Positions 21,064 to 34,290 of a stretch of 64,000 nt of DNA are shown one piece after another (within the stretch, counting starts at the first letter, position 1; every line of letters starts with the position of its first letter). The position numbers and the translations under genes were made by a program. The stretch is taken from the NCBI GenBank assembly GCA_026826555.1, contig JAKSZT010033094.1, positions 1,829,015-1,893,014 of the forward strand. Reading direction: 5' to 3'. This DNA is from Tolypeutes matacus (Eukaryota; Chordata; Mammalia; Cingulata; Chlamyphoridae). Under the pieces are notes generated by a model. The model did no database searches. It worked only from the letters and a program-made list of their open reading frames with translations, and was not told the origin of the DNA.

Positions 21064-23050
21064 ATCAATATGGCAGAGGTCTCTTTCTTGTATGTCTCCA
21101 TTTCTTATCAGACCCAGCAAGAGGGCAGAGACCAACCTCAACCATGCCTGACTGATCAAGGTCTCACACCCACTGGAGTGGACCAGCCCCAAAACATAAT
21201 TTCCTTTTTGGAGGATTCATAAAATAATTACAACTGCCACATAATCCAAGAAATCTTTGTCATTATAACACAAAGAAAATAAAATTCTAGTTTTACATGA
21301 GGATATTGTCTAATATGAAAACTTTTAAAAAGTTTATAAAGATATTGAATCTTAGTTAACCTTGACCACTACAAATAAAATTCCTCTCCAAGAAACCTTC
21401 AACAACCCTTTATATCCAATCAGACTTTGTCCTACACATTCCTGTTTCTCATCCTGTAACAACCAATCATTTAATTTCAGGAAAAGGAACTATTTTCTTT
21501 TTCCTTATCAAAACACGTATTTTATGCCTTAAATATTTAAAGAACAAAAAAGATCTTGGAAATGGTCTTCAAGTCAACATCCTTAAAAACACAATTATTC
21601 TTACAATGACATTTGTCAAAATAATAACTTAAGTAGGTGCACATAAATTTACACTTTCCATTATCTGACACATCTAATAGATACACTCCTTTATTTGATC
21701 AGTAAACTGTACATTTAAAAACATACTCAAGTATAATAAAATTTTATGTTTACATTGCACTTATCATTGATAACTCAGAAGACTTAGCTGTTTTTATTTA
21801 ACTAACAATAAACTATTCCTGAATGTTAAAGTTTTATATGAATTATATGAACTTGAATCATTTTTAAACATCCTGGTTTAATTCTCCAAATCTTCTTTTT
21901 TTATATGCAAACATTAGAAGATTTGTTGTCTTAATTTCCAGGTTTTAGGATTTATATAGAAATGTTTAAGATCAGAAATTTAGAGTTGGTAGGAAGGCTG
22001 ATGTTTCATCAGAAGAGATCAACCCATCCAATTTACTGGTGTTGAGGTAAAGGACTGTACAGTGTTGATGGGAGCATGAGAGCAGATAAGGTGAGAGAAG
22101 TTCATGCTAAATCATTTATTTTAACAATTTTTAAGCCTATTAATATTTGTATAGAATATACTTGAACACATGCAAAAATGAACTAATTATTGTCCTCTCT
22201 ACCACTCACGGACACAAACATCCATTTTTACTCTTTTTTATTAGCCTTCAACAAACTTGAAAACTAAAAGAAATGTAAAGGAAGTCCTATTTCCTTAAAT
22301 ATGGATGGGTATTGAGGAGAAGGATTATTGTATGTAGAGTAAAATTAAGTCTTATGTTAGTTTTTGAAGGACTGGCATCACCAGACCTAATCAAGAGTCT
22401 TATATTTCCCTTAATCAGAGAGAGGGGATGGAGATACCAGAAAAAATGTTAATGGATCCTTGCCAGTCCCAAAAAAGTTGAGAATGGCAGATGTCATACC
22501 ACAGTAAGCTAGACAGTCTTTCACATAGCAGTCTGAAGAGCTTCTGGCTTGTCCTTTTGAACTCTTTGCCCTTACATCATAAAATGAAGACCTTAGATGT
22601 GTAGAGATGAGAGAGGCAAACCATGTGAATGAAAAGTTCTGTAGGAAATCTGTTCATGTATGAAGAATGCTGAATATTGGTTCAATGTTTTTGCCAGCTA
22701 AAGTAATGAGACCTACCACTTATATTAAGTGTTTATTAGATAGGAAGCCTTTTACACATTAGTTCATTGGGGTCTCTCAATAATCCTAATAAATTGGTAA
22801 ACCATTTCACAAATGAAGAATTTGGGGATCATGTAATCTAAAAAGCCACCCATGAAAACTTAAAAAATTGTAGGTGATGGATGTTGCTTGTCTTGTGATG
22901 AACCTGTGTATTTACTTGAAACTGATGAGGAGCAATATATTAGTTACAGAATCTCAAGTACAAATTTTATTATCAACAGTTTGAAAGTCATGTTTTTTTT
23001 TTTATGTTTATTGGTAGAATGGCTGGGATATCTCAAACAATATCTCATGT
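21064..23050. other. AT-rich non-genic interval
   Basis: No gene, satellite or clear transposon recognised. Short open frames only, and codon use looks random. A T-run at 22,993-23,003. Confidence 0.5.
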
Positions 23051-23054
23051 GTAA

Positions 23055-23700
23055 TTCACTTGGAGGTAGAGCAGACATCACCATCCCAGTCCCCTCAGGA
23101 TTGGGGGAAGAACTACGGACTAGAGTGGACTTGATGGTATTCTGTTGTTCACATATGGTGATTCTAGCAATGGAAGAAATTATAACAATGAGGTGGAGCC
23201 AGTGGCCACTTGAAACTTTTGGGGCAGGGAGGGGACGAGCAGTTGAAATACAGGGGCTTCTTTGGGATTTGGACGTTGTCCTGAGTACCGTTGTGGCAAT
23301 GGATGTAGGCCATTTTAAATCAGCACACACCACTCAGAACTGTGTGGGAGAGAGTGTGGTCTACTGTGTGAACTGTGGTCTATGGTTGGTGGCAAGGCCC
23401 CAGGATGTGTAAGTCCATTGAGGGTGGTGGGCCACACTTGTGGGAGATGTTTGTGTGGGGGATGTGGTGGGAGGTGTGGGAGGTGGGCAACATGGAAATC
23501 CCAGTGGGTTCCATGTAATATTTTGGGTAATCTAAGCACCTCTTAAAATATATTTATATATATATATATATATATAAATAACATTTTTGTAAGCAAATGC
23601 ACATACATGCATATATATTTATATATCATTTTGCAAATGTTGGTATGTATTGTGAAAATTTTGATTTTTACCCACAAAAAAAAAAAGTAAAAAAAAAAAA
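23055..23700 (+). mobile_element. L1 3'-end fragment, plus strand, extended tail form
   Basis: Begins CTTGGAGGTAGAGCAGACAT and parallels 12,660-13,262 of L1 #3, including GCAGTTGAAATACAGGGG and the (TA)n block at 23,545-23,575. It ends at TTTGATTTTTACCCAC and poly(A) at 23,677-23,701. Strongly 5'-truncated: 3' UTR only. No clear target duplication. Confidence 0.88.
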
Positions 23701-23701
23701 A

Positions 23702-25190
23702 ATGAAGTTAAAAATCTGTTTGAAATATGCATGTCCCAAGTCAGTCCAGAGAAACATTTGGTTGGAATCACAAACACAGGCTGAGCTGTCTATAAATATA
23801 GCATCCTTCCCCTAGTTCTGTGATCATGATCATCATCTCTTGGACATTGGTAGGGATAGCCCTGGATTTACTACAATGTCCACTATGCTTTAAGAATCAG
23901 TGACCTTTGATGATACTGTTATAGACTTCACCCACAAAGAGTGGGTCCTTAATGGCAGATCCAAAGAAAGCTGATCAGAGATGTGATACTGGAAAACATA
24001 AGTCATTAGTTCTCTGTGTGTGATTCTGTCAGCATTGTCAACAAATATCCAGAATCAGCTTCCCCTTATTCCATTCCACTCCTTGCCCTAACTCTTTCCT
24101 AGCACTTACAGCTACATGAAGGAAATTTCTTTCTTATTTATTTACTTACACATAGTATATCACCTCACTAGAACATAGTATTATTGACAGCAATGTCAAG
24201 TCTTTCTTGCTACTCAATCTTCAATACCTAGACTGTGCTGAGATGTCAATGAATGTTTTTTGAATGAAAAATAAATGGATTTAAGGCAAAGTTACTTTCC
24301 TGAACTAAGAACAATGCTGGAGTTTGATACCACAGTGATAAAATTAACAGGCATTTCCTTTCCCACATAGCATTTGTAGTGTCCTGGTTGATTGAGCTCA
24401 TGTTTATTGGATTATTTTTTTAATAATTTAAATTTTTCATGGTTAGTCACTGAGCATCAAACATGATGTGTGTGAACTTGGACATGGACATCAACTCCCA
24501 TAGTACATTATTTTCCTTCGAACACAGCCAGATGTGCTTCCTTCAGTGTGAAGAGCCATCAATGTTTTCCATGTTCGAGGTGTTTCTCCCTATACTGGCT
24601 CCAATATTCAACTTATTTTCCTTAGGAGTACATGGACTTAAAGATCATGCAGTCCTCTCAGTACTCTGCTAATAATCTATATACAGAGTATTAGTCTGCC
24701 AAGTAGATGTGATTTCCCCACTGGAGCAAGGAGACAAGCTGTGGAGGGAAGGAAGAGGATTTCTCCAAAGCAAGAGTCAGGTAAGCTCCAGGAAACTGCT
24801 TCAATTTGAGATGAGCCTGATAAGTGGAAATGCAGGATATTGGTCATGTAAACTTTAGATTTCCTTAAGTGAATGATGTTTTCTGAAATAGCATGAAGGA
24901 CAGTAGGGGGAAATTCTAAAGGTTGTGTCGTTATATTTTGCAGTGATATCTATTCATATGTCCTTCTGTAAATACCTTGGCCTCAGGAAAGGACAGTGCA
25001 TGCATAAACTGGAATTAAATATTCCATAATGGCATTTGTCCTTATTCTCCACTGTAATGAGTTCCCCTTTCTTTACCTCCCCAACATCCCCTCATTTTAT
25101 TTTTCTCTTATTTTAACCCTGAATATATTTCCTAATTGTTCACCAGCTGCTTTATTCTTCCACTTCACATTCTCCTGCCATTTAAGGTCT
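23702..25190. other. Non-genic interval
   Basis: No recognisable coding sequence or named repeat. Small open frames (for example 24,463-24,672) show no domain. Confidence 0.5.
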
Positions 25191-25535
25191 GTATTAGTCA
25201 TGGTTCTTCAGAGAAACAATACTAACAGGATATACACAAATATTAAGAGATTTATTATAGGAATTGGCTCATGCAACTATGGAAACTTGCAAATCTGAAT
25301 TCAGCAAGGAAGGCTGCACGCTGAGAATTCTAACCATGACCTTGAACTCCCCAGGGCGGAATGGCTTGCTGAACTAGAGGCAGAAATTCTTCTTTATAAC
25401 TCCTGAAATCCTCAATTCTTCTTTTTACAAATTGCATCTAAGATGAGGAGACTTCCCATATGACTGAGGGAAATCTCCTAGGTTGATTAAATTTGAAATC
25501 AGTCAAATACAATCAAGTGATTGAAAATGCCAATC
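25191..25535 (+). repeat. Old mammalian interspersed repeat, family not named
   Basis: TGTATTAGTCATGGTTCTTC followed by AGAGAAACAATACTAACAGG and TTTATTATAGGAATTGGCTC is a combination I recognise from many mammalian genomes. I cannot assign it to a family from memory. Confidence 0.45.
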
Positions 25536-25544
25536 CATCTATGA

Positions 25545-26045
25545 AATATCATATGTTAATTTGAAGTTATATGTACTCCAGGAAAACATGTTCTTAAATT
25601 TAATCCATTTATGTTGGTGTGAACTAATTGTAAGTAGGACATTTTGATGAGGTTATTTCAGTTAGGGTGTGGCCCACCTCAATCAGAATGTCTTAATCTT
25701 ACTACCAGAGTCCTTTATAAGATGAATGAAATCCAGAGAGAGAAAAAGCCACAGGAAAAAAGACACAGAACATCAATGGAACCCAGAAAAAAAGGGAGAG
25801 ACCATGAGATGCCACCATGTTCCTTGTCATGTGAGATGCTAAGGCCAAAGAGCACCAGCAGACAGGCCCCAGAATTTCACTGTCTTCAGGACAAAATCAT
25901 TTCCTTGATTATCACTGATTTGGCTTCTCATATAAACTCAAAACCAAAAGGTGATGATTTATTATTGTTTAAACTGACCCATTGCATGGTATTGCAGGTC
26001 AGGAAACTAAAGCATGCCATCACAGTAACAATCAGACCAGTGATT
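25545..26045 (+). mobile_element. MaLR-like LTR (ERVL type), solo
   Basis: TTAATCCATTTATGTTGGTG, AGTTAGGGTGTGGCCCACCT and GAGTCCTTTATAAGATGAAT are followed by AAACTGACCCATTGCATGGT. The order of these blocks matches mammalian MaLR LTRs as I remember them. Related blocks occur at 35,085-35,556 and 41,160-41,303. No internal region is attached. Confidence 0.5.
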
Positions 26046-26825
26046 GTTTGAGCAAATAACATTTGATTAGATAATGGGAAACCACTATGTAGCCAAGATA
26101 ATACATGAACTTAACCTTCACAAGGGTCAATATGTGAAATATACTTACAAGAGCCTTGGCTCTTTATTAACATTTTCATTCCCCTAATAACACTCAACCA
26201 ATTTATTTTTGCAATGATTGCAGGCAGAGAAAGAGGACTTTAAGAACAGGAAACAATATCCATGCAAAATATCTGCAAGGAAAGAAACACATCCACCATT
26301 ATGAAAATGGTAAACCTCATGGGTGAGAAAACTGTAAATCCAAATATCAAAAATGGATCCAGGACAATCACTTGACTGCAATGAGTTGGTAACAAGCACT
26401 GACTTGTGATAACATATGGGATAGTTTGACTTTAATGGAGAAATTAAGCTGAGTTCAAAATCATAACGAGTTTTTATGAAAATGCATTTGCATAATCCTA
26501 GCTCATATACCTAGCATTGGAAAATAATGTAATTTCCTAATTAATCAGATAGTTCTTCAGTTGAGCTGGTACAAAGAGAAAATTTATGTCTATGTATGGG
26601 AGTATTTCACCATTGGTAGGTAACTGACTTGGGAAAGATATTGCTGAAGGCTTTCACTAAATGATCAGCCTATAATTCATATAAGAGAGCAATTAATGAA
26701 TAAATGTATGACAGCCAACCTTTACAGCCGCTCATCTCATTAAGAACAGCAGAAATCTTACACTACAGAGGAATACTTTGAATATAATTATTTTGCAGAA
26801 GGTTTGCCTCAGAGTTCTCCACTGA

Positions 26826-26840
26826 CACAACATATTATTA
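26826..26840. repeat. SINE target duplication, left
   Basis: CACAACATATTATTA, repeated at 27,070-27,084 around the SINE in the zinc-finger pseudogene. Confidence 0.88.
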
Positions 26841-27069
26841 TTATTATTATATATATATATTTTTAAGATTTTATTTATTAATTTATTTATCCCCCCTTGC
26901 TGCTTGTGCTCGCTGTGTCCGCTTGTTTCCCTTTGTTGGGTCGTCCTGCTGCGTCAGCTTACCGAGCCACATGGGCTGTCTTGCCTTCACCAGGAGGCCC
27001 TGGGAATCGAACCCAGGGCCTCCCATATGGTAAACGGGAGCCCTATCGATCGGGCCACATCCGCTTCCC
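26841..27069 (-). mobile_element. tRNA-derived SINE, minus strand
   Basis: The tail (ATTTATTAATTTATTTATCC) is at the left. The head (reverse of CCCATATGGTAAACGGGAGC and GGGCCACATCCGCTTCC) is at the right. Flanked by a 15-bp duplication. CpGs in CGATCGGGCC and CGCTTGTTTCC remain, so it is comparatively young and postdates decay of the zinc-finger gene. Confidence 0.92.
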
Positions 27070-27720
27070 CACAACATATTATTAACTCATTTATTTAAAG
27101 AACCCTATGTCTTCAATCAATATAGCAAAGCCCTCAGTGACTAGCCAACATTTCATCAACTTTAGCTAATTTACATTGGAAATGAATCATCTGAATATCA
27201 TCTATGGCAAAGCCTTTAATTATTATTCTATACTTAGACTACTTGAGAAAATTCATACAGGAGAGAAAACTTATAAATGTAATGAATGTGGGAAAGAATT
27301 CCACCACAACACTTACCTTTATAGACACCAAAGAAGTCACACTGAAGAGAGACTATAAATGTAGCGACAATGGGAAGCACTTAGCCACATTGCTAACTTT
27401 TATTCTTAAATAATATCTCACTAGGAGAACAACCTTATGTCTGTAATCCATATGGAAGGGCCTTCCATTATCCTTTATCCTTCAGTCAACATAAACAAAT
27501 TCACACTGGAGAGAAACCATACAAAAAGGATTTATATAGAAAAGCCTTTGGTGAAATCTCTGCATTAAGGTTATATGAGAGGACTCACAGTATAAAAGTA
27601 TCAAGTGTAGAAGAGTCTTCAGACACTGTGCAAGCCTTTAAACAAAACAGAGAATTCACATAGGGGAGAAATTCTCTATCAATGTAATCCCCATGGAAAT
27701 ACTTTCATTTGTTATATTTT

Positions 27721-27800
27721 AGGTACCAGGGTTGGGGATTAAACCCAGGGCCTCATTAGTGGGGAGTCAGCACTCAACCACTGAGCTCCACCAGTTCCCC
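27721..27800 (-). mobile_element. SINE head fragment, minus strand
   Basis: GGTACCAGGGTTGGGGATTA and CAACCACTGAGCTCCACCAG are the reversed tRNA-like head. A T-rich tail with a (GTT)n stretch at 27,836-27,856 separates it from the next copy. Confidence 0.7.
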
Positions 27801-27857
27801 TCAAGAAGTTTTTTTATTTCTTTGCTTGTTTGTTTTTGTTGTTGTTGTTGTTGTTTT

Positions 27858-27942
27858 TAAGAGGTACCAGGGATTGAAACAAGGATCTCATACTTGGGAA
27901 GAAGGTGCTCAACAAATTGAGCTACATCTGCTCTCCTTTAAT
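27858..27942 (-). mobile_element. SINE head fragment, minus strand
   Basis: GAGGTACCAGGGATTGAAAC and CAACAAATTGAGCTACATCT are the same head again, more diverged. Confidence 0.7.
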
Positions 27943-28247
27943 ATATTCTTTTTTTATTAATTTATTTTGGCCTTTATTCTCCAACTATAAAATATCTGTC
28001 TAGATTTTACCTGATGAGTGATGATTGCAGACACTTAAAGACATTTATTAATAAATAATAAAGTGTTCCTCTTGTCATCTCACAGCAGCACCCCAGGTGG
28101 TGTTATGTCGATGTTTACAAAGAGACTGTGTGCTTCCTTGTTCCCAGACAAGTTTCCAATCTCCATTCTACTTTCTGAAACACCCACCAGAGTTCCAGGA
28201 CTCATCTGGCCCCTACACTATCCATTTCAGTAACCATTTCTGTCTCT

Positions 28248-29075
28248 CTTTATTTTTAAGATACTTAGATTACATAAATGTTACACAAAAAATATAGGGA
28301 TTCCTATATGCCCCACTCCCCACACTTCCCACACCCTCCTGCATAAACAACATCCTTCATTAGTGTGGCACATTCATTGCAATTGATAAATGCATCCTGG
28401 GGCATTGTTATTGAGCATGGACCGTAGTTCACATTGTAGTCTACACTCTCTCCCAAACAGTTCTGCATGTTATGGGACGATATAAAATAGCCTATATTTG
28501 TTGTTGCAATGTCATTCAAGATGATTCCCAAGTTCCAAAAAAGGCCCCCATATTACAACAGTTTTCCCCTCTCCTTGCCCCTAGATCCTCCAGTGGCCAC
28601 TGTCTCCACATCAATGTTGTAATTTCTTCCGTTGCTGGAATCACACTCTGTCTATAGTAGAATACCAGTAAGTCCACTCTAGTCCATAGTTCATTCCCCA
28701 ATCCCAAGGATTCTGGCATGGTGATGTCCACTCCACCTTTAATTGAGAGGGGGCTTCAACCCCATACAGCTGATGGATGGGACTTCCTTTCTTGCAGTTG
28801 TAGCCTCTCTCATTTCCTTGGTATGGTGGCTGTCAATCCTCACCTCCTTGTTAGTTGTCCTGGGTGAGTCCAATGAACTGGACAGTAGATGTTGCAACTC
28901 TGCTGAGGCTCTGGTCCCAGCTGGCACATGGACAGCCCAAAGATTCCAGTCTCTTGGATGTACACCTACAAACTCTAGCACCAAGTGTAGGTTTAAATAG
29001 AAGGGACAGATGAGCCATATATAGGGAAGCCATAAGTGAGTCCAACTCTGTCACTCTCAGGAGCACAAACTCCAA
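28248..29075 (-). mobile_element. L1 3'-end fragment, minus strand, short-tail form
   Basis: Starts TTTTTAAGATACTTAGATTA and follows the minus-strand 3' UTR to CACAAACTCCAAAG. Lacks the AT-rich extension. Its insertion separates zinc-finger remnants at 27.7 and 29.1 kb. Confidence 0.88.
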
Positions 29076-29470
29076 AGTTCTAATGTATTCTTAAACAACA
29101 TGAGTGAACTCCACTGGAGAGAAACTCTAGTTCTACTATCATTGTACATAAAAAATCAGGAGATTCTAACCTTGGTGTGCACAATAAATCTCAAAAGAAG
29201 AAAAACCATAAAATAGGAAATAATTATTTACCAGAATTCTGTAGCCTCCTGAGAATACCACATAACTCATACTGGAGAAACCATTCAGTGAAATACATAT
29301 AGCAATTTCTTTAGTCTTAGAGCAACTCTTGTACAATATATGGAGATTCATACTCTATATAGCACCTTCAGGTTTATGAATGGAGGAAAATCTTCAATGG
29401 TCACTCATTCCTTAGTCAACATTATAGTTCTCACACTGAGAAGATACCAATCCTAAAGTCAAAGTGGAAA

Positions 29471-30534
29471 ACCTGCAACTGGATTTCCCATCAGAAAAAA
29501 ACAAGCCTGAAGAAAAACACTATCATTAAAGACCTTCCCCTTTCTACTGCCTTTCTACTTTCTGAATGAGATGCTGCCTGATTCATGAATAGTTCAATAA
29601 ACATGTGAGATACTAAATTGCATGAAAAGATTTCCTTTTTATTAGATATCAGTATCATTTTAATGGAGAAATATTTACAAATTACTTTAAAATGGTTAAT
29701 GGATCAAGTCATGAAGTTGTTGAAAAACAGCGGGAGTAAAATTAACACCCTAACATGCCTATCTTCATCTCTTCTTAAAGGTTTGATTATGAGTGACAAA
29801 AAATCTCCTTGTATTTTTCTTTAATGAAATTTTATAAAGAATATATTTTATTTTTAAAATTAAACCCAAAATGGAGTAAGTGCAAGTTTTGTTAAATAGA
29901 AATAATCCTCTTTTGTAATTGTGACCCAGTAGTAAATCCTTTCTTCCTGGTGCCTCTGTGAAGAAGCCCTGGGGAGAAAAAACTTCCAACTTACTCAACC
30001 CAGGTTTCTTGTACTGCATTTAGAATTTTCCATAGTTGATTCAAAATATTGCTCCCTGAAAACATTAACTATTGTTCTTATTCTCTAAGGAAATACTCGG
30101 GCATATGAGGTGTGTGTATGGTTTTGTGTGTGTGTGTTATTTTATTGTGGAGGGAAGTGGGTTGAAGGTATTACACAATCATCCTTAGTTGATTTTTGTG
30201 CCCTTCTGTATGCAAGACCCAGATTTCAGGAAAGCACATTCTTTTTAGATGCTCCCAAATTCATGTAATCCCAAATGCATTACAACCACTAGGGTTGTAA
30301 TGACTTTAAATAATCTCCTTATGTTTTCTTCCCACTCAGTTCTGAAAGTTGTTGGAATTTTTGCATCCTCCAGCTTATCATCAGGACCTCCACCCCACAT
30401 TTATTTAAGTAACAGGGAGAACTCATGCTCCCACTAACCAGAAGTCCTGGGGCAGGGCTGGGTTATTCTAGCTCCATTAGATGGAATTCAGATGTCTTCA
30501 TAGGGCTGAGGAGAGGTTTCTTTATATATATATA
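29471..30534. other. Non-genic interval
   Basis: No recognised gene. Short (GT)n at about 30,127-30,138 and (TA)n at 30,524-30,538. Confidence 0.5.
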
Positions 30535-33453
30535 TATACTTTTTTATTTTTCAAAAAAGATACTTTAATGTTACATAAAAAAATGCAGGTGATTCCCATA
30601 TGCCCCTCTTACTCCCCCTCCCACATTTTCCACATTAACAATATCTTTCATTAGTGTGGAACATTCATTATAATTGATGGACACTTTTTGTGGCATTGCC
30701 ACTGAGCATGGATTATACTTTACATTGTAATTTACACTCACTTCAGCACAATTTTGTAAGTTATAACAAGATATATAATGGCCTGTATCTGTCATTGCAA
30801 TGTCATTCAGGACAATTCCCAAGTACTGAAAATGCCCCCATTTTACACCTGTTTTTCTCTCTACTTGTGCTCAGAACCTCCAGTGGCCAATGCCTCAACA
30901 TCAATGATAAAAGTTCTTCCATTGTTAGAATCACAATACCTCTATCCTGGAATACCAGTAAGTCTACTTTAGTCCATCATTCATTCCCAAGTCATGAGGA
31001 TTCTGGGGTGGTGATGCCCACTCCAACTCTAATTGAGAGGGGTCATAGATCCTATTGCACAAGCGGATGGGGCAATTTTGCTTGCATTTGCAGACTCTCT
31101 CTTCATTGGGATAGGCCTCCATCATCATCTCCTTGTTAGTTGTCTTGGGTGAGTCCAATGAACTGGAGAGTAGGTGTTGTAACTCTGTTGAGATTCAGGG
31201 CCCATCTGGCATATGGACAGCACAAAGATTTAAGTCTCTTGGACATACACCTATCAACTCTAGTATTAACTATAGGTTCAAATAGAAGTGGCAGAAGATC
31301 CATGTGTAAGGAAACCACAACTGAGTCCAACTCTGTCACACTAGGGACCAAAAGTTCCCAAGTAGGGCCAACTGGCAGGACCCCAAACTCCTGAGCTGTT
31401 TGCTCAGCTTATAGTGTCTGGATGCCTCCACAACTTGAAGCAATATTTACTTTGGCAGTTAATAAGAATCTGATGAAACATGCATAAGCGTAACTTCTTG
31501 GATGACCTCTCCACTCACTTTGAAGTCTCTTAGCCATATAAACTCATTTTTCTTTACCCTTCCCCCCTTTTGGTCAAGGACTTTTTCCAGTCCCATTGCT
31601 AGTTGGTGTCTGGTAGTAATCCCTAAGTGCGAGGGAGGCTTATCCCTGAGAATCATGTACCACCCTGGGGGAGAGGTAGTGCATTTATATGCTGAGTTTG
31701 GCTTGGAGAGAGGCCAAATTTGAACAACTAGGAAGCTCTAAGGAGGTAGTTCTTAGGAATCCTATAATACTAGGTGAAATTTCCATTTCAAAAGTTAAGA
31801 TTCATAAGTACAGTTATCAATATTAAGGGCCAACCAATGGTCCATCCTCCTTCACTAGTTACTTCCCCAGTACTCAGGGGATTCTTGCGGTCCTATTAGA
31901 GAATGTGGTAGAGCTCCCGGTATGAGAATTTGATACTCTTTTGGTTATTGTGTGAATCTCCATCCACCATGACAATGCCCCGTGAACACTTGAACACATT
32001 TATATGTCTTATAGGTATGACCCAGGTGAACCTCCTTCCATACATTCCCCATCACTGATGCCCCACACCAATGATCTCCCCCTACCACAGTTGTAACCCT
32101 TCCATGATCCAAAACCTCTTCAAAAATGAATTAAAAAAACCCCAAGTACAATAAATAAGAAAATGAAATAGTAATGATAGCTTTAAAAATAACAAATACA
32201 AAAAATTTATAAATTGGAATAATAAAAAATATATAATTTAAAAGATTTTTTGATAGTATATCTTTCATCACTGTAAGATCTGTTATCTTGTACATACAGT
32301 GACATTTTCTTACATTTATTTTCCCAGTGTTTTTTTTTCTTTCATTTTGTCTTCAAAGAAATTTTAAGTTACAGAAAAGTGATGTACAGAATATAGGGGA
32401 TTCCCATACACCCTTTTCCCCTTTCCCCTATTAATAGCATTTTATATGTGGATGGTACATTGCAATTGTACAAATATTGAAACATTGGTACTAACCATGG
32501 TCCATGATTTACATTATGGCTTACCTTTTGGACCATACACTTTTATAAATGTTGATAAAATTTAACATGGCCTGTATCCATCATTGCAAGATCATGTAGT
32601 ACAATTCCATTGTCCCCAAATGCCCCATGTTCTGTCTATTCTATTCCTCCCTCCCCCTCCTTTCAGGACACACAACAACCACCAGGCTTCACTCCTTGAA
32701 GAACAAGATTCATAGTTACTTGCAACAACATTGAGGGCTTCACATACTGCTCTGTTCTCCCCTATTAGGCAATGCCTATGCTCTCGAGAGATTCTTACCC
32801 CTCTATCTGAGAATATAACAGGACTCCCCAGGATGGGAGTCCAAAACTTCCCACTCTTTATGTGGGTCTCCACCCACTGATGCAACACACTATGACAAGA
32901 TGAACACTCACATACTACCTAGAAGTTTGCCCCAGGTTGGCCTTGTCCCAAATATCCCCCACATCCAACACCCTAAACTAGTAGTCCTCCCCTGCTGTAT
33001 TGCCAAAAGAACGTTCCCAACGTTGTAGTTTCAATCACATACCCACAAATCCCCAGACTTCACCTGCTCCTTCCCTCAAACCTCCCCCAAGTTGCATGGA
33101 CAATCCAACCCACCCTCCCCACACTACCCCCCTGACAAACCAGCAGTACGGAACCCAAAAATATCACTGTACCACTGTCATACCCCTCCACCACACAACT
33201 ACACATTTCCACCTTATCATAGATTTTGCACATATGGGTATTGGCTCACAACCTTCTTCTCTCTTTCTATCTCCTTTAAACCTATCTTCCAGACTCCAGC
33301 TGTGTGAGTCTGCTCAATTTGCTTAATTCATATCAGTGAGGTCATGTAATATTTGTCCTTCAGTGTCTGGCTTACTTCAATAAGCGTAAGGTCTTCAAGA
33401 TTCGTCCATGTTGTCCTGTGTGTTAATGCTGCATTTCTTCTTACAGCTGAGTA
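30535..33453 (-). mobile_element. L1, minus strand, almost entirely 3' UTR
   Basis: From a T-rich tail (TTTTTTATTTTTCAAAAAAG) through the whole ~2.8 kb 3' UTR to about 100 bp of ORF2 end (CTTCTTACAGCTGAGTATTT), where it is 5'-truncated. Short-tail form. It gives the cleanest uninterrupted view of the 3' UTR length in this family. Open frames on both strands have no domain. Confidence 0.88.
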
Positions 33454-34195
33454 TTTCTTGAGTTAAGAGAAAGAGGATTTCCTGAGGCCCTGAGCCTTCT
33501 GCTTCACATCTACTTCATTTACACTTACATTTTTATTTGGATATCCCCATAAGAATGGGACAAATAGTTCACAGGAAATCCTAATCCCTGTAGACAAGGA
33601 AACAACAAATACTGGGCACTGTATATGACAACTGTTGAAACTGACATCCCTGTAAATCAGAAAAACACTGGTGATGCCCAAGACCTCCAGGTATAACAAT
33701 TGTGTGTTCAAATCCTATGGAGCATTTTTCTCCAGTTTCTATGTACAGCGTTTTGAATTAGTTAAATTGGATTTTACATTTCAGTTTGGTTGGATGTCAA
33801 GTGTGACACAATGGGAAACTAAGGCCATGATGCATAAAATAAGATAGTGTCTTACTCACCATTCCCAGAGAGAGGGGGGGTTCCATGAGTTTTTGATTGG
33901 AAGAGTGATCACCAGTGGTGCTCTTCCAGCAAGGGTTGAAGAGCACATAAGCAGAGTAAGAGGGACCCATTGGCTTATACCTTTACTGTTGTTCAGGGAT
34001 GAATGTTAATAGATTTCCCATTGGAGTCAAGGATGGTTAGTTTAAAACAAGTGCACATAAAAAGAGAAAGCACCTGGGGGTCTGAGAATAGTGGGAATGT
34101 TTAGCTTATCATTTGGGGCCAACTGTGAGTTTTGGGTGAGATATGTGTTTGATGTAGATGGTGGCTATAGAGGGGGGTTTTGGCTCCAGGGAACT
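33454..34195. other. Non-genic interval
   Basis: No recognised feature. The 82-codon minus-strand frame at 33,463-33,711 has no recognisable domain. Confidence 0.45.
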
Positions 34196-34290
34196 GTGAC
34201 AGTTTGAATTTTGTGAATCTCAGAAAATATTGTTCTTGAACTACTCCATTACTGTGTGTGGGGTCCCTTTGATTGCATTAAATTCACTCG

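Larger units (their letters stand above)
26560..29470 (+). pseudogene. C2H2 zinc-finger (KRAB-ZNF type) pseudogene, fragmented
   Basis: C2H2 proteins of this class bind DNA through tandem 28-residue fingers joined by HTGEKPY linkers. Fingers are visible in pieces. 27,176-27,355 has IHTGEKTYKCNECGKEF followed by YLYRHQRSHTEE, one nearly complete finger with both Cys and both His. Around 27,420-27,600 there is SQHKQIHTGEKPYK plus a finger missing its Cys pair. About 29,105-29,450 has degraded linkers and a SQHYSSHTE-like end. Upstream, 26,760-26,820 and 27,070-27,150 hold finger-like residues that lost their Cys. Stops and frameshifts separate nearly every finger, and SINEs and an L1 tail split the array. 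No KRAB box is seen. Confidence 0.78.

Noticed and set aside
22888..23412. 174-codon plus-strand frame
   Set aside because: It spans unique sequence and an L1 3' UTR fragment; the L1 part is non-coding in the other copies.
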